NCBI GenBank assembly: GCA_905182885.1
Contig: CAJJCW010000001.1
Span: 372,001-436,000, forward strand
Reading direction: 5' to 3'
From: SAR86 cluster bacterium SAR86B
GTDB lineage: Bacteria; Pseudomonadota; Gammaproteobacteria; Magnimaribacterales; D2472
Length of the DNA stretch: 64,000 nt
A model generated the notes under the pieces. The model saw nothing but the letters and a program-made list of their open reading frames with translations. It searched no databases and was not told the DNA's origin. The translations under genes were made by a program, and so were the position numbers. Positions 1-11,080 of this stretch are shown in pieces (within the stretch, counting starts at the first letter, position 1; each line of letters begins with the position of its first letter).

Positions 1-1
1 A

Positions 2-541
2 AAAACTATAGTCTTAAATGGATCAGCAACTGACGAAGAGTTGTTAAAAAGTGAAAATATATCAAATATAGATATATTTTGTGCTTTAACTGATGATGAT
101 GAGACAAATGTCATGTCTTCGCTACTGGCAAAAAAAATGGGCGCTAAGAAAACAATGATTATCTTAAATAATCCCTCTTATCTTGGTTTAGTGCCTGGTT
201 TTATAGATATCTATATAGCTCCTTACAGGTTAACTGTATCCTCTGTACTTCAAGACTTAAGAGAAGGTGATGTTGCTCAAGATGTTATGCTAAAAATGGA
301 TGCGGGGGCAGAGGCAATAGAAGGAATAGTTCATGCCAATGAGTTCACATCCAAGCTTTTTGACAAGCCTATAAAAGATATTCCCCTCCCAGAGGGAGCC
401 TGTATTGCAGCTATTGTCAGACACGGGGAAGTTATAATGCCCAGCTCTTCTGTTGAGCTCTGTCTGAATGACCACTTAATTATATTTCTGGCCGATAAAA
501 AGGCTGTTAGCGAAGTAGAGAAACTCTTTAAATCAAATTAA
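2..541 (+). CDS. trkA: TrkA, K+ uptake regulatory subunit (5' truncated by window edge)
   Basis: This is the C-terminal part of a Trk potassium-uptake regulator; the frame is open back to base 2, so the start lies outside the window. TrkA binds NAD(H) or nucleotides on the cytoplasmic face and gates TrkH. The visible part holds the end of an RCK/TrkA_N nucleotide-binding fold (ALTDDDETNVMSSLLAKKMG) followed by a TrkA_C domain ending in DHLIIFLADKKAV. The stop codon shares one base with the start of trkH (TAATG), so the two are translationally coupled. Identification rests on domain pattern plus the trkH neighbour. Confidence 0.93.
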   Translation, partial: KTIVLNGSATDEELLKSENISNIDIFCALTDDDETNVMSSLLAKKMGAKKTMIILNNPSYLGLVPGFIDIYIAPYRLTVSSVLQDLREGDVAQDVMLKMDAGAEAIEGIVHANEFTSKLFDKPIKDIPLPEGACIAAIVRHGEVIMPSSSVELCLNDHLIIFLADKKAVSEVEKLFKSN

Positions 542-1974
542 TGAACCCAAAAGCGATAATTAGTCTATTTAGTATCCTGGTGATGTTTTTTAGCGCCTCT
601 TTCGTGCTGCCTATAGCTGTATCTCTAATATTTAAAGACTCAGCTCTAATGATCTTTGTTAGCACTTTTTGTCTAGTTTTCGGGCTAGGTTTAATGGGAT
701 GGCTTTTTTCTAGGGGAGATAATGACGAACTAGGTCAAAAAGACGGCTTTATTATCATTACTTTCTTTTGGTTGATATTGGCTATTGCCGGGTCAATACC
801 TTTTGCTTTAAGTGGCATGCCTTTTGTTGACGCTTTTTTTGAATCAATGTCTGGCATCACGACAACAGGGGCAACTGTTATATCAGGACTCGATAGCATG
901 CCGCAGTCACTTCTATTTTACAGACAGCTACTTCAATGGATGGGGGGAATGGGTTTAATTGTTTTAGCCATAGCTGTTATGCCCTTGCTTGGTATAGGAG
1001 GCGGCCAGCTCTATAAAGCGGAAATACCTGGTGCAATGAATGACCAGAAACTAACGCCTAGAATAAAAGAAACAGCTCAGGCCCTTTGGGCTATATACCT
1101 TGGGTTAACTATTGTGTGCGCTTTTTTATATTATATTGGTGGAATGTCTGGCTTTGATGCTATTTCACACAGCCTCAGCACTGTCTCTATTGGAGGATTT
1201 TCAACCCATGACCAAAGTATTGGTTATTTCAATAGCGGTTTTATTGAGTTTGTATGCATAGTGTTTATGGTACTTTCAGCTCTAAGCTTCACCCTTCATT
1301 ACTTTGCTATCTATATGCGCAAGCCGCTCAAATATCTTGCAGATCCGGAGCTCCGTTTTTTTATATCCATATTAACTATAATTTTTTTACTTTCTGTTTG
1401 CATAAGCTTATTTTCAAAGTCTGGGGATATTTCAATTAGGGAGCTTTTATTTCATTCTGTTTCAATAGTAACTACCACAGGTTTCTCCATAGGTGATTCT
1501 GGTGATTGGCCTATTTCTATTGGCTTCTTATTTCTTTTAGGAGCTTTTATTGGAGCTTGTTCTGGATCAGTCGGTGGAGGCATTAAGTCATGGAGAGTGT
1601 TAATTATGATTAACTATGCCTATATAAATCTTATGAAGCTTGTTCACCCAAATGGTGTTTTCTCTTTAAAAATTGGATCTAAGACTGTTGAGGAGGATGT
1701 TGCTTCTTCCGTTTGGGGATTCTTTTCTATATATGTAATTTCATTTGTTATCCTGCTTTTGGCTTTGCTTGTAACTGGCTTAGATTTTGAATCTGCCTTT
1801 TCTGCAATTGGCGCTTGTTTAAATAATCTGGGCCCAGGTCTCGGCGATGTCTCTCAGACATATGAAAGCGTTACTCCATTTGGAAAGGCTATATTAGCCT
1901 TCGCAATGATACTTGGAAGATTAGAAATATTTACATTGCTTGTTTTATTTATGCCTATTTTTTGGGATAAGTAA
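541..1974 (+). CDS. trkH: TrkH, potassium transporter membrane subunit
   Basis: The 477-residue polytopic inner-membrane protein moves K+ with H+ or Na+ in complex with TrkA. Four pore-loop motifs of the TrkH/KtrB superfamily are readable: SGITTTGATV near residue 105, VSIGGFSTHD near 220, VTTTGFSIGD near 315 and CLNNLGPGLGD near 425; the central glycines form the selectivity filter. Length fits the family (about 480). The ATG overlaps the trkA stop by one base. The gene ends directly against the convergent acyltransferase gene, with no space between the two stop codons. Confidence 0.95.
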   Translation: MNPKAIISLFSILVMFFSASFVLPIAVSLIFKDSALMIFVSTFCLVFGLGLMGWLFSRGDNDELGQKDGFIIITFFWLILAIAGSIPFALSGMPFVDAFFESMSGITTTGATVISGLDSMPQSLLFYRQLLQWMGGMGLIVLAIAVMPLLGIGGGQLYKAEIPGAMNDQKLTPRIKETAQALWAIYLGLTIVCAFLYYIGGMSGFDAISHSLSTVSIGGFSTHDQSIGYFNSGFIEFVCIVFMVLSALSFTLHYFAIYMRKPLKYLADPELRFFISILTIIFLLSVCISLFSKSGDISIRELLFHSVSIVTTTGFSIGDSGDWPISIGFLFLLGAFIGACSGSVGGGIKSWRVLIMINYAYINLMKLVHPNGVFSLKIGSKTVEEDVASSVWGFFSIYVISFVILLLALLVTGLDFESAFSAIGACLNNLGPGLGDVSQTYESVTPFGKAILAFAMILGRLEIFTLLVLFMPIFWDK

Positions 1975-2838
1975 TTAAATATTTAGGTAGGGATTGCTTA
2001 TTCCTGTTGGTGGCTTTTTAAATCTTTTGTATTCCCAGGAATAATCAGAAGCATTTATATTAATTAACTTTTCAATATCTTTATTCATAGATAGTTGGTG
2101 CTTACTATCATTGTATATATCTGAATTACTATTTATTAAATTAACTTCTAGTTTTTTATTTACATTTAAATTTAGGCTTATAAAGACCACCGGCTTATTT
2201 GTTTTTAGCGCAAGTGATGGAACTAGTGTTGTGGTGTAAGAGTCTCTATTAAATAATTTAACATACTCCCCCATGCCATCTTGTGGAACCTGGTCCGGAG
2301 CAAGACATATCACCTTGTTTGAAATTAACGCTTTATATAATTGTCTTACGCCCGAAATAGAAGCCTCAAAAACTTTGTTGTTATTTTCCTCTCTTTGGGC
2401 TCTAACAAAGGAGTCTAGTTTTTGATTTTTTACTTTTTTATAAAGCGTGGTGGTATTAGATTTTACATTAATCCACTTAAGCAACATATCAACACTTCTA
2501 CTATGAATAGCAGCAATTATTAATCCATTATTATTTGATATATTTTGTGTAAGCAGAAACTGATCTGTGATTTTAAATATATTTTCATGTGCATGATGTG
2601 TCTGTCTTGACCAGCTGGTAAATGTTTCAAACCCGCTTACCAAGCTTTCAACAAAGCTCTGTTTTGCAAGATCTTTTTGTTCCTTATTATCAAGAAGGGG
2701 GTAAGCAATTTTTATATTTATCAACGTGACTTTAAACATTGAAGATCTTTTATAAAAACCGAACAAGCAGTAGAGTTTAACTAGGCCTCTTATTGTAGAG
2801 CTTGGTGGGGTTGATATTAAATAAAATAAAGCTTTCAT
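1975..2838 (-). CDS. Lipid A biosynthesis (LpxL/HtrB-like) acyltransferase
   Basis: This 287-residue protein fits the LpxL/LpxM family, which transfers an acyl chain from acyl-ACP to the Kdo2-lipid A precursor at the inner membrane. It shows an N-terminal hydrophobic segment, the catalytic HX4D motif as HSRSVD near residue 113, a DQ element (APDQVPQDGMGEYV), and the terminal family signature YSWEYKRFK with trailing PP. It is slightly short for the family (about 300). The gene converges with trkH and diverges from the glycyl-tRNA synthetase gene. Related Gammaproteobacteria also keep a lipid A-modifying gene between trkA and the glycyl-tRNA synthetase genes. Which acyl position it modifies cannot be told. 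Confidence 0.8.
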   Translation of the reverse strand: MKALFYLISTPPSSTIRGLVKLYCLFGFYKRSSMFKVTLINIKIAYPLLDNKEQKDLAKQSFVESLVSGFETFTSWSRQTHHAHENIFKITDQFLLTQNISNNNGLIIAAIHSRSVDMLLKWINVKSNTTTLYKKVKNQKLDSFVRAQREENNNKVFEASISGVRQLYKALISNKVICLAPDQVPQDGMGEYVKLFNRDSYTTTLVPSLALKTNKPVVFISLNLNVNKKLEVNLINSNSDIYNDSKHQLSMNKDIEKLININASDYSWEYKRFKKPPTGISNPYLNI

Positions 2839-2944
2839 TCTGATTACTTATTCTTTGATTGTTATATAATCTTAATAGATTTTATTAATATAGGTTAATT
2901 AATATTTAAATCAATAACCTATTATTTAAGAGCTAGGCATTCTT

Positions 2945-2966
2945 TAAGTAGACATATGTCTACTTA
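2945..2966. promoter_or_regulatory. 22-bp perfect palindrome before the glycyl-tRNA synthetase gene
   Basis: The two arms are TAAGTAGACAT and ATGTCTACTTA, giving an uninterrupted dyad of 22 bp. It ends about 20 bases before the likely start codon, inside the 141-bp gap between divergent genes. It could be a repressor operator or, in RNA, a hairpin just ahead of the ribosome-binding site. No other copy was noticed in the window. No regulator can be assigned. Confidence 0.6.
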
Positions 2967-2985
2967 TTATTAACAGGAGATGAAA

Positions 2986-4347
2986 TTGACAGCTAAAACA
3001 ATGGACGAGCTTGTAGCACTTTGTAAAAGAAGGGGTTTTATCTTTCAATCTGGCGAAATTTATGGCGGATTACAGGGAATGTATGATTACGGTCCCCTTG
3101 GTGTTGAGTTAAAAAATAATCTTAAAAGAGCATGGTGGAATTCCATGGTTTACGAAAATGATAATATAGAGGGCTTAGACGCTGCAATTTTATCAAACCC
3201 CCTTGTTTTAAAGCATTCTGGCCATGAAGATACTTTTTCAGATCCAATGGTTGACTGTAAGTCATGTCAAGCAAGATGGAGGGCTGATTTAGTTGAGGAT
3301 TCTAAATGCCCGGCTTGCAAATCAACAGATCTAACTGACCCAAGACCATTCAATCTAATGTTTAAGACTAGCGTTGGGCCGGTCGATGATGGGAAGTCTT
3401 TTGCCTATCTTAGGCCTGAAACTGCACAACAAATATTTACTAACTTTAAGAATGTCGTAGACTCAACTGCAAAATCATTACCCTTTGGGATCGCCCAAAT
3501 AGGAAAAGCATTTAGGAATGAAATTACGCCTAGAAACTTTATTTTTAGAGTAAGAGAATTTGAACAAATGGAATTAGAGTTTTTTGTTGTCCCAGGTACA
3601 GATGAGGACTGGCATAACAAATGGGTTACAAGTAGGGTTAATTGGTGGGAGGAACAGGGTGTTCCAGAAAGTAGTCTTGAGTTATATGAGGTTCCTGGTG
3701 ACGAGCTTGCGCATTACTCTAAGAGAACTGTTGATATTATGTATAAGTTCCCTCACGGGGTCGAAGAGCTCGAAGGTATTGCAAATAGAACTGATTTTGA
3801 TCTTGGCTCTCATACAAAGAATCAAGACGAGCTAGAAATTTCTGCAGATGTTATGCCCAACAAGGCATCTAACGCCAAGTTAGCAATTCAAAATATAGAA
3901 ACAAAAAAATGGGTAGTTCCGTATGTTATAGAGCCATCCGCTGGAGTCGATAGGGGTATATTAGCAATTTTAAATGAATCTTATGATGTGCAAGAGTTAG
4001 ATGGCGGTAAAGAAAGAACTGTTTTGCATTTGAAACCACACTTATCGCCTATTAAAGCTGCCGTGATACCTCTTAAAAAAAATAATGAGGACCTTGTTAA
4101 AACTGCATCAGATCTCAAGAAAGCTCTTCAAAAGCTAAACTTGGGAAGAGTTGTTCTGGAGAATTCAGGAAATATAGGCAAGAGTTACAGAAGACATGAT
4201 GAGATCGGCACGCCTTTATGCATAACTATAGACTTTGATACACTTGAAGATGGCTCTGCGACAATAAGGGACAGAGATTCAATGAAGCAAGAAAGGGTAA
4301 GCCTAGACTTAATTCCAGAATACCTTATCAAGACTATAAATAGCTAA
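2986..4347 (+). CDS. glyS: Glycyl-tRNA synthetase, homodimeric (alpha2, GlyQS/eukaryote-like) type
   Basis: It charges tRNA-Gly with glycine in the cytoplasm. The single-chain class II core is clear: [15 protein letters not shown] near the N-terminus, motif 2 as [19 protein letters not shown] near residue 180, a CxxC...CxxC zinc ribbon (CKSC, CPAC) near 90-115, and a C-terminal anticodon-binding domain. Length (about 453) fits the bacterial alpha2 form, not the separate glyQ/glyS subunits usual in Gammaproteobacteria. Start choice: an ATG at 2980 abuts the AGGAG at 2975-2979, so the TTG at 2986, six bases from it, or the ATG at 3001 is better placed. plsC follows after 3 bases. Confidence 0.95.
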   Translation: MTAKTMDELVALCKRRGFIFQSGEIYGGLQGMYDYGPLGVELKNNLKRAWWNSMVYENDNIEGLDAAILSNPLVLKHSGHEDTFSDPMVDCKSCQARWRADLVEDSKCPACKSTDLTDPRPFNLMFKTSVGPVDDGKSFAYLRPETAQQIFTNFKNVVDSTAKSLPFGIAQIGKAFRNEITPRNFIFRVREFEQMELEFFVVPGTDEDWHNKWVTSRVNWWEEQGVPESSLELYEVPGDELAHYSKRTVDIMYKFPHGVEELEGIANRTDFDLGSHTKNQDELEISADVMPNKASNAKLAIQNIETKKWVVPYVIEPSAGVDRGILAILNESYDVQELDGGKERTVLHLKPHLSPIKAAVIPLKKNNEDLVKTASDLKKALQKLNLGRVVLENSGNIGKSYRRHDEIGTPLCITIDFDTLEDGSATIRDRDSMKQERVSLDLIPEYLIKTINS

Positions 4348-4350
4348 GTA

Positions 4351-6977
<2,627 letters not shown>

Positions 6978-8054
6978 TTATCTTAATTGTTCCACGTGGA
7001 ACTTTTTAAATTCTCTAAAACTGGACTCTATTTTACTACTAAAATGATCATCTATACAGGAAAAAATTATTTGATTGTTAAGTGTGTTTAGAAGCTCTAA
7101 AAAGATATCAAATGTATTGGTATCTAGCTCTGATTTAATATCATCTATTATCAAGGTAGCGTTGATATTATGTTGTTTTCTGAGAACTTCGTGTTGTGCG
7201 CAACACCATAGTATTGAAAATAGTTTTTGCTCTCCTCGCGAAAGGATTTGTCTAGCATCAACATCGCCTATAAGAAACTTAATATCTGCTTTGTGCGGTC
7301 CTTCCGTTGTTGATCTTCTCTTAAGATCTTTAAATCTATTATTAGTCATTATACTAATAAGCTCAGATGACTTATCCCAGCCTGGAAAAAAATCAATAAT
7401 AATATCATTTAAGAAATTTACTGAGGAGGAGTGTTTGATAGTATTAATGAGGATGTTTAATTCCACTAAGGTTGCTTTAAAAAAATCTTCTCTTTTAAGG
7501 TCTAACTTTTCACCTTCTTCAGAAATTTTTATATCCCAAGGTTCTATATTTAAAATAGAGCCTGATTTAAGAAGGCTATTTCTTTGCTTTAAACATCGGT
7601 AGTAAGCAAACCAATTTTCTAGAAAACTTTTATCAGATACAAAAAGAGATCTATCTAAAATTTTTCTTCTAAAATCCGGGGAAGCGTCTGCGAAGGAAAA
7701 CGTGTTGTTATGTATTGCAGTTGACGGGAACTCTCTGATCAGTCTGCTGGAGGTTGTCTTGGTATTGTTTACTAGTATTGAGATAGATTTATTTTTTTCC
7801 TTTGTTACAGAAAGGATGTACCCCTTGTCAACGTCGTAGCTTTTAAGGGAAAAAGAATCTTCGCCTTGGGCAATTAAAGCATGAAGGTTTGAGCTTTTAA
7901 AAGATTTGCCACTTGAGCAAAGATGAATAGCCTCAAGTAAAGAGGTTTTACCGGAGCCATTTTTACCATAAAAGAAATTAATTCCAGGAGATAGCTCTAT
8001 TTTTGTTGATTTAAAACACCTAAAGTTATTAAGTGTTAATTCTTTAAAGGCCAT
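6978..8054 (-). CDS. recF: RecF, recombination mediator ATPase
   Basis: RecF is an SMC-like ATPase that with RecO and RecR loads RecA at gaps and stalled forks. The Walker A motif FFYGKNGSGKTSLLEA lies near residue 28, the signature region is SRGEQKLFSILWC near 267, and Walker B is TLIIDDIKSELD near 296. Length 358 matches the family (357 in E. coli). It starts 2 bases after the dnaN stop. The last codons (F-H-V-E-Q) double as a parS site at 6988-7003, so this coding end is under dual constraint. Confidence 0.95.
   Translation of the reverse strand: MAFKELTLNNFRCFKSTKIELSPGINFFYGKNGSGKTSLLEAIHLCSSGKSFKSSNLHALIAQGEDSFSLKSYDVDKGYILSVTKEKNKSISILVNNTKTTSSRLIREFPSTAIHNNTFSFADASPDFRRKILDRSLFVSDKSFLENWFAYYRCLKQRNSLLKSGSILNIEPWDIKISEEGEKLDLKREDFFKATLVELNILINTIKHSSSVNFLNDIIIDFFPGWDKSSELISIMTNNRFKDLKRRSTTEGPHKADIKFLIGDVDARQILSRGEQKLFSILWCCAQHEVLRKQHNINATLIIDDIKSELDTNTFDIFLELLNTLNNQIIFSCIDDHFSSKIESSFREFKKFHVEQLR
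6988..7003. promoter_or_regulatory. parS: parS centromere-like site (ParB binding)
   Basis: The 16 bases TGTTCCACGTGGAACT match the known bacterial parS palindrome (TGTTTCACGTGAAACA and the TGTTCCACGTGGAAC form known from Pseudomonas); only the last base breaks symmetry. The site lies in the 3' end of recF and encodes its FHVEQ codons. parA and parB are in this window about 10 kb away, and the distance to the dnaA/rpmH junction is about 3.5 kb, as expected for an origin-proximal partition site. No second copy was found by eye. Confidence 0.88.
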
Positions 8055-8056
8055 TT

Positions 8057-9160
8057 TTAGATAAGCAGAGGCATTACAACATACTTGAAGCTATCAGAGC
8101 CTGGGTTGGTTATTAAACAACTTTTATCTGAGCCGAAGAAATGAATCTCAACATTATCATTGTCAATTGATGAAATTATCTCTTGAAGGTAGTTAACATT
8201 AAAAGCTATATCCATAGCCTCGCCTGCGTAAACACAGTCAACACTTTCTTCTGCCTGTTCTTTTTCAGGATTATTGGCTGATATATTAATTTTATTGTCT
8301 GAGGTTATTATTCGTATTCCTCTATACTTTTCACTTGAGAGAACACTTACTCGACTTAAACTTTCAGATAATGTTTTTTTGTTAATGGTCAATGTTGAGC
8401 TATCTCCTGATGGGATAACTTGCTCATAATCTGGGAACTTACCTTCAATTAGCTTGCTTGAAAAAGTCGTACCTGAAACATCAACAGTTATAGAGTTTGC
8501 GCCTAACTGAAGAAGAATATTTTCTTTTTCATCTCCCACAAGCTTCCCTATCTCATTAATAGACTTTCTTGGCACTATGCCTGTAATTTGCTCTGAAACG
8601 CCCTCATTAAGGCCTAATGAAGCAAGTGCTAGACGATGAGCGTCAGTAGCAACACTAGTAATCTGCGTATCTTCTATTGAAAGGTATAAGCCGTTTAAGT
8701 AGTGCCTCCAATCTTGATTCCCCATAGCAAAAGCAGTTTTACTGATTAGGGATTTAAGGTTTTGAGGGGTAATGTTTATTGAGTTTGATTTTTCTTCTTT
8801 TTCAAAAACAGGAAAGTCTTCACTTGGTAGTGTTGCTAAATTATATTTACCGGAGTCTGTTTCAATTCTTAAGTTGTCGCCATCTAAAAAGAAGTGAACC
8901 TCTGACATGTCTGAAAAAAGTCTACACAACTCACTAAGCTTTTTTGCTGGAGCGGTTACCCTGCCCCCGCTTTTAAAGTTTGTTATTGTTGATATTGTTG
9001 ATATCTCTGACTCTAAATCTGTGGCTGTAAGTCTTAAAGTAGACTCGTCCACTTCAAATAAAACATTTGCTAAGATTGGGAGAGTTTGTCTTTTTTCAAC
9101 AACACCAAGGGTTGCTGTAAGAGATTTTACAATCTCCTCTTTTGATATATAAAAATCCAT
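8057..9160 (-). CDS. dnaN: DNA polymerase III beta subunit (sliding clamp)
   Basis: DnaN is the ring-shaped processivity clamp of the replicative polymerase. The 367-residue length and the opening MDFYISKEEIVKSLTATLGVVEKRQ fit the family, as do LRLTATDLESEIS near residue 55 and the C-terminal end NPGSDSFKYVVMPLLI, close to the usual YVVMPMRL. Three clamp domains are implied by length. It lies 2 bases after dnaA and 2 bases before recF, so it is an operon gene. Confidence 0.97.
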   Translation of the reverse strand: MDFYISKEEIVKSLTATLGVVEKRQTLPILANVLFEVDESTLRLTATDLESEISTISTITNFKSGGRVTAPAKKLSELCRLFSDMSEVHFFLDGDNLRIETDSGKYNLATLPSEDFPVFEKEEKSNSINITPQNLKSLISKTAFAMGNQDWRHYLNGLYLSIEDTQITSVATDAHRLALASLGLNEGVSEQITGIVPRKSINEIGKLVGDEKENILLQLGANSITVDVSGTTFSSKLIEGKFPDYEQVIPSGDSSTLTINKKTLSESLSRVSVLSSEKYRGIRIITSDNKINISANNPEKEQAEESVDCVYAGEAMDIAFNVNYLQEIISSIDNDNVEIHFFGSDKSCLITNPGSDSFKYVVMPLLI

Positions 9161-9162
9161 AA

Positions 9163-10458
9163 TTAATTTGTTAGTGCTCTATTGAGGTTTCTGTAGTCTT
9201 CTTCTTGTGATGGGTTCTCTTTTCTAAGTTCTTTTATTTTTTTACAAGCATGTAAAACTGTTGTGTGATCCCTTCCATTAAAAGCTTCTCCTATTTCTGG
9301 CAGGCTGTGGTTTGTTAGCTCTTTAGTGAGCGCCATGGCTAACTGCCTTGGTCTGGTGATTGACCTGCTTCTTCTTTTAGACAGTAGGTCTGAAAGCTTA
9401 ATATTATAATACTCTGCAACTGTTTTTTGTATGTTCTCAATACTAACCATTTTAGCTGATATTACAAACAGGTCTTTAAGGGCCTCTTTAACTAACGCTA
9501 GATCGATTGGTTGATTGGTGAAGCGGGAATTAGCAACAACTCTTTTTAGGGCGCCCTCAAGCTCCCTGATGTTAGATCTTATTCTTTGTGCGATATAAAT
9601 AGCACAGTCGTTTGGAAGCTCGACACCCATGGATGAGGCTTTCTTTAATAAAACGGCGGCTCTTGTTTCAAGTTCTGGGGGATCTATTACTACCGGCAAG
9701 CCCCATCCAAGCCTAGATTTTAGTCTTTCCTCCAGCCCGTCTATTTCTTTAGGATATTTATCACATGTCAATATCATCTGATTGTTTCTGTCTAGCAGGG
9801 CATTGAATGTATGGAAGAACTCCTCTTGGGACTGCTCCTTTCCAGCAAAAAACTGTATATCATCAATCAATAAAGCATCTGCATTCCTATAAAAGGATTT
9901 AAACTCATTCATTGCTCCCAATTGAAGAGCCTTCACCATGTCTGAAACAAACTTTTCTGAGTGAACATATACAATCCTCTTATCTGGATCATTTTTGCGG
10001 ATTTCATTGCCCACAGCATGCATTAAATGGGTTTTACCCAGTCCGACTCCACCATATATGAACAAAGGGTTGTAATCTCCCTTGGGGTTTGAGGCTACTT
10101 GTTTTGAGGCTGCTAGAGCAAGATGATTAGACTTTCCCTCAACAAAAGTATCAAAAACATAAGAATCAACTAACTTAGATTGGCCTGATTCACTACCTTT
10201 TTTATATTTATCAACAAATGTTTCCTTTGTATGTGTTTTAAAAACTAAACTTATGTCCTTTTTTGATTGGTTTTTAACCATTTCCGTGATTTCGGTTGAA
10301 AGGTTTGCTTCTACATAATTTAAAATAAAGTCATTTGGAGCCACAAGCTCTAGTATATTATCGCTTAAATTAGCTTTTAATGGTCTGATCCAGGTGTTAA
10401 AATCGTCCTGGGTAAGTTTATTTTCGAGCTTTTCTGAGCATTTATTCCAAAATTCCAA
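9163..10458 (-). CDS. dnaA: DnaA, chromosomal replication initiator
   Basis: DnaA is an AAA+ ATPase that melts oriC. Readable motifs: Walker [17 protein letters not shown] near residue 135, Walker [21 protein letters not shown], sensor II region, and the DnaA-box-binding helix-turn-helix [20 protein letters not shown] near the C-terminus. I set the start at a TTG (10458-10456) because GAGGAG lies about six bases upstream of it and the resulting N-terminus ([14 protein letters not shown]) aligns with family starts; an ATG at 10482 is in frame but has that Shine-Dalgarno inside its own codons. First gene of the leftward dnaA-dnaN-recF-gyrB operon. Confidence 0.97.
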   Translation of the reverse strand: MEFWNKCSEKLENKLTQDDFNTWIRPLKANLSDNILELVAPNDFILNYVEANLSTEITEMVKNQSKKDISLVFKTHTKETFVDKYKKGSESGQSKLVDSYVFDTFVEGKSNHLALAASKQVASNPKGDYNPLFIYGGVGLGKTHLMHAVGNEIRKNDPDKRIVYVHSEKFVSDMVKALQLGAMNEFKSFYRNADALLIDDIQFFAGKEQSQEEFFHTFNALLDRNNQMILTCDKYPKEIDGLEERLKSRLGWGLPVVIDPPELETRAAVLLKKASSMGVELPNDCAIYIAQRIRSNIRELEGALKRVVANSRFTNQPIDLALVKEALKDLFVISAKMVSIENIQKTVAEYYNIKLSDLLSKRRSRSITRPRQLAMALTKELTNHSLPEIGEAFNGRDHTTVLHACKKIKELRKENPSQEEDYRNLNRALTN

Positions 10459-10640
10459 TCTGTTCTCCTCAATTATGAACATCTAGTCTATTAAAAAACT
10501 AACAAGATATCTACAGGATAACACCATGAATTTTCTGTGGATAACTTGTTGATATAAATTATTCATTTGTTTTTGGTGAATTATGTGAAATGTTTAAATT
10601 ATTGGGCTATAATGCCCCACTATTTTTTGGACAGCATATT
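10459..10640. other. dnaA-rpmH intergenic region with DnaA boxes; possible origin or dnaA autoregulatory region
   Basis: This AT-rich gap separates divergent dnaA and rpmH. It holds one perfect DnaA box in reverse orientation, TGTGGATAA at 10536-10544 (TTATCCACA on the minus strand), and a weaker one two bases further on, TGTTGATAT at 10547-10555 (two mismatches). In many bacteria oriC lies here. Only two boxes in about 180 bases, part of it taken by the rpmH promoter, is little for a full origin, so dnaA autoregulation is an equally good reading. Confidence 0.5.
10585..10613 (+). promoter_or_regulatory. Probable sigma-70 promoter of rpmH-rnpA
   Basis: A perfect -10 TATAAT at 10608-10613 lies 17 bases after GTGAAA (10585-10590; 4 of 6 matches to TTGACA). 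The -10 is itself bracketed by GGGC and GCCC, a short dyad around the melting region. Transcription would start near 10620, about 20 bases before the rpmH start codon. Confidence 0.6.
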
Positions 10641-10775
10641 ATGAAAAGAACATTTCAACCTAGCACTCTTAAGAGAAACAGAACTCACGGCTTCAGAGCT
10701 AGAATGGCTACTAAGGCAGGTAGAGCTATATTGTCTGCAAGAAGAAAAAAAGGGCGTAAGGATTTAACAGTATAA
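10641..10775 (+). CDS. rpmH: 50S ribosomal protein L34
   Basis: This 44-residue, very basic protein opens [18 protein letters not shown] and continues with the [20 protein letters not shown] block, diagnostic of L34. The ATG at 10641 gives the family length; an in-frame upstream extension to 10590 would cover the promoter and is rejected. It is first of the rightward rpmH-rnpA-yidC-mnmE series, with 3 bases to rnpA. Confidence 0.97.
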   Translation: MKRTFQPSTLKRNRTHGFRARMATKAGRAILSARRKKGRKDLTV

Positions 10776-10778
10776 AAC

Positions 10779-11066
10779 TTGGTGCTTTCAAAGCTTCCAA
10801 AACAATTCTATTCGTCTAAAAATTTTAGAATTTTCTTTCTAAAAAACGACAAAGAATCCCTAAGAATATCAATATCTAAAAAAAATTTTAAGCTTGCTGT
10901 GTCGAGAAATCTTATAAAAAGACGTATCAAGGAAGTTTTTAGAATTAATGAATTGAAAGTTGAACAAGGTTGCTTTCTTGTATTTGTTTTTGCTCCTTTT
11001 TCTAAATTAAAATACTCAGATGCTTCTGTTGAAATCGTTAACGCTGTAAAATCTCATAACTTATAA
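10779..11066 (+). CDS. rnpA: Ribonuclease P protein component
   Basis: RnpA binds the RNase P RNA and helps recognise precursor tRNA for 5' maturation. The RNR signature appears as AVSRNLIKRRIKEVFR near residue 40, preceded by LRISISKKNFKLA. At 95 residues it is shorter than usual (about 115-120), mainly at the C-terminus. The start is TTG at 10779 or GTG at 10782; neither has a clear Shine-Dalgarno, and translation is probably coupled to rpmH three bases upstream. yidD, often found after rnpA, is absent: yidC starts after 14 bases. Confidence 0.93.
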   Translation: MVLSKLPKQFYSSKNFRIFFLKNDKESLRISISKKNFKLAVSRNLIKRRIKEVFRINELKVEQGCFLVFVFAPFSKLKYSDASVEIVNAVKSHNL

Positions 11067-11080
11067 CAATATCCTGTCAA

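Noticed and set aside
10459-10482. ATG at 10482 as the dnaA start
   Set aside because: The Shine-Dalgarno GAGGAG lies inside the codons that this start would add; the TTG at 10458 is properly spaced and matches family N-termini.
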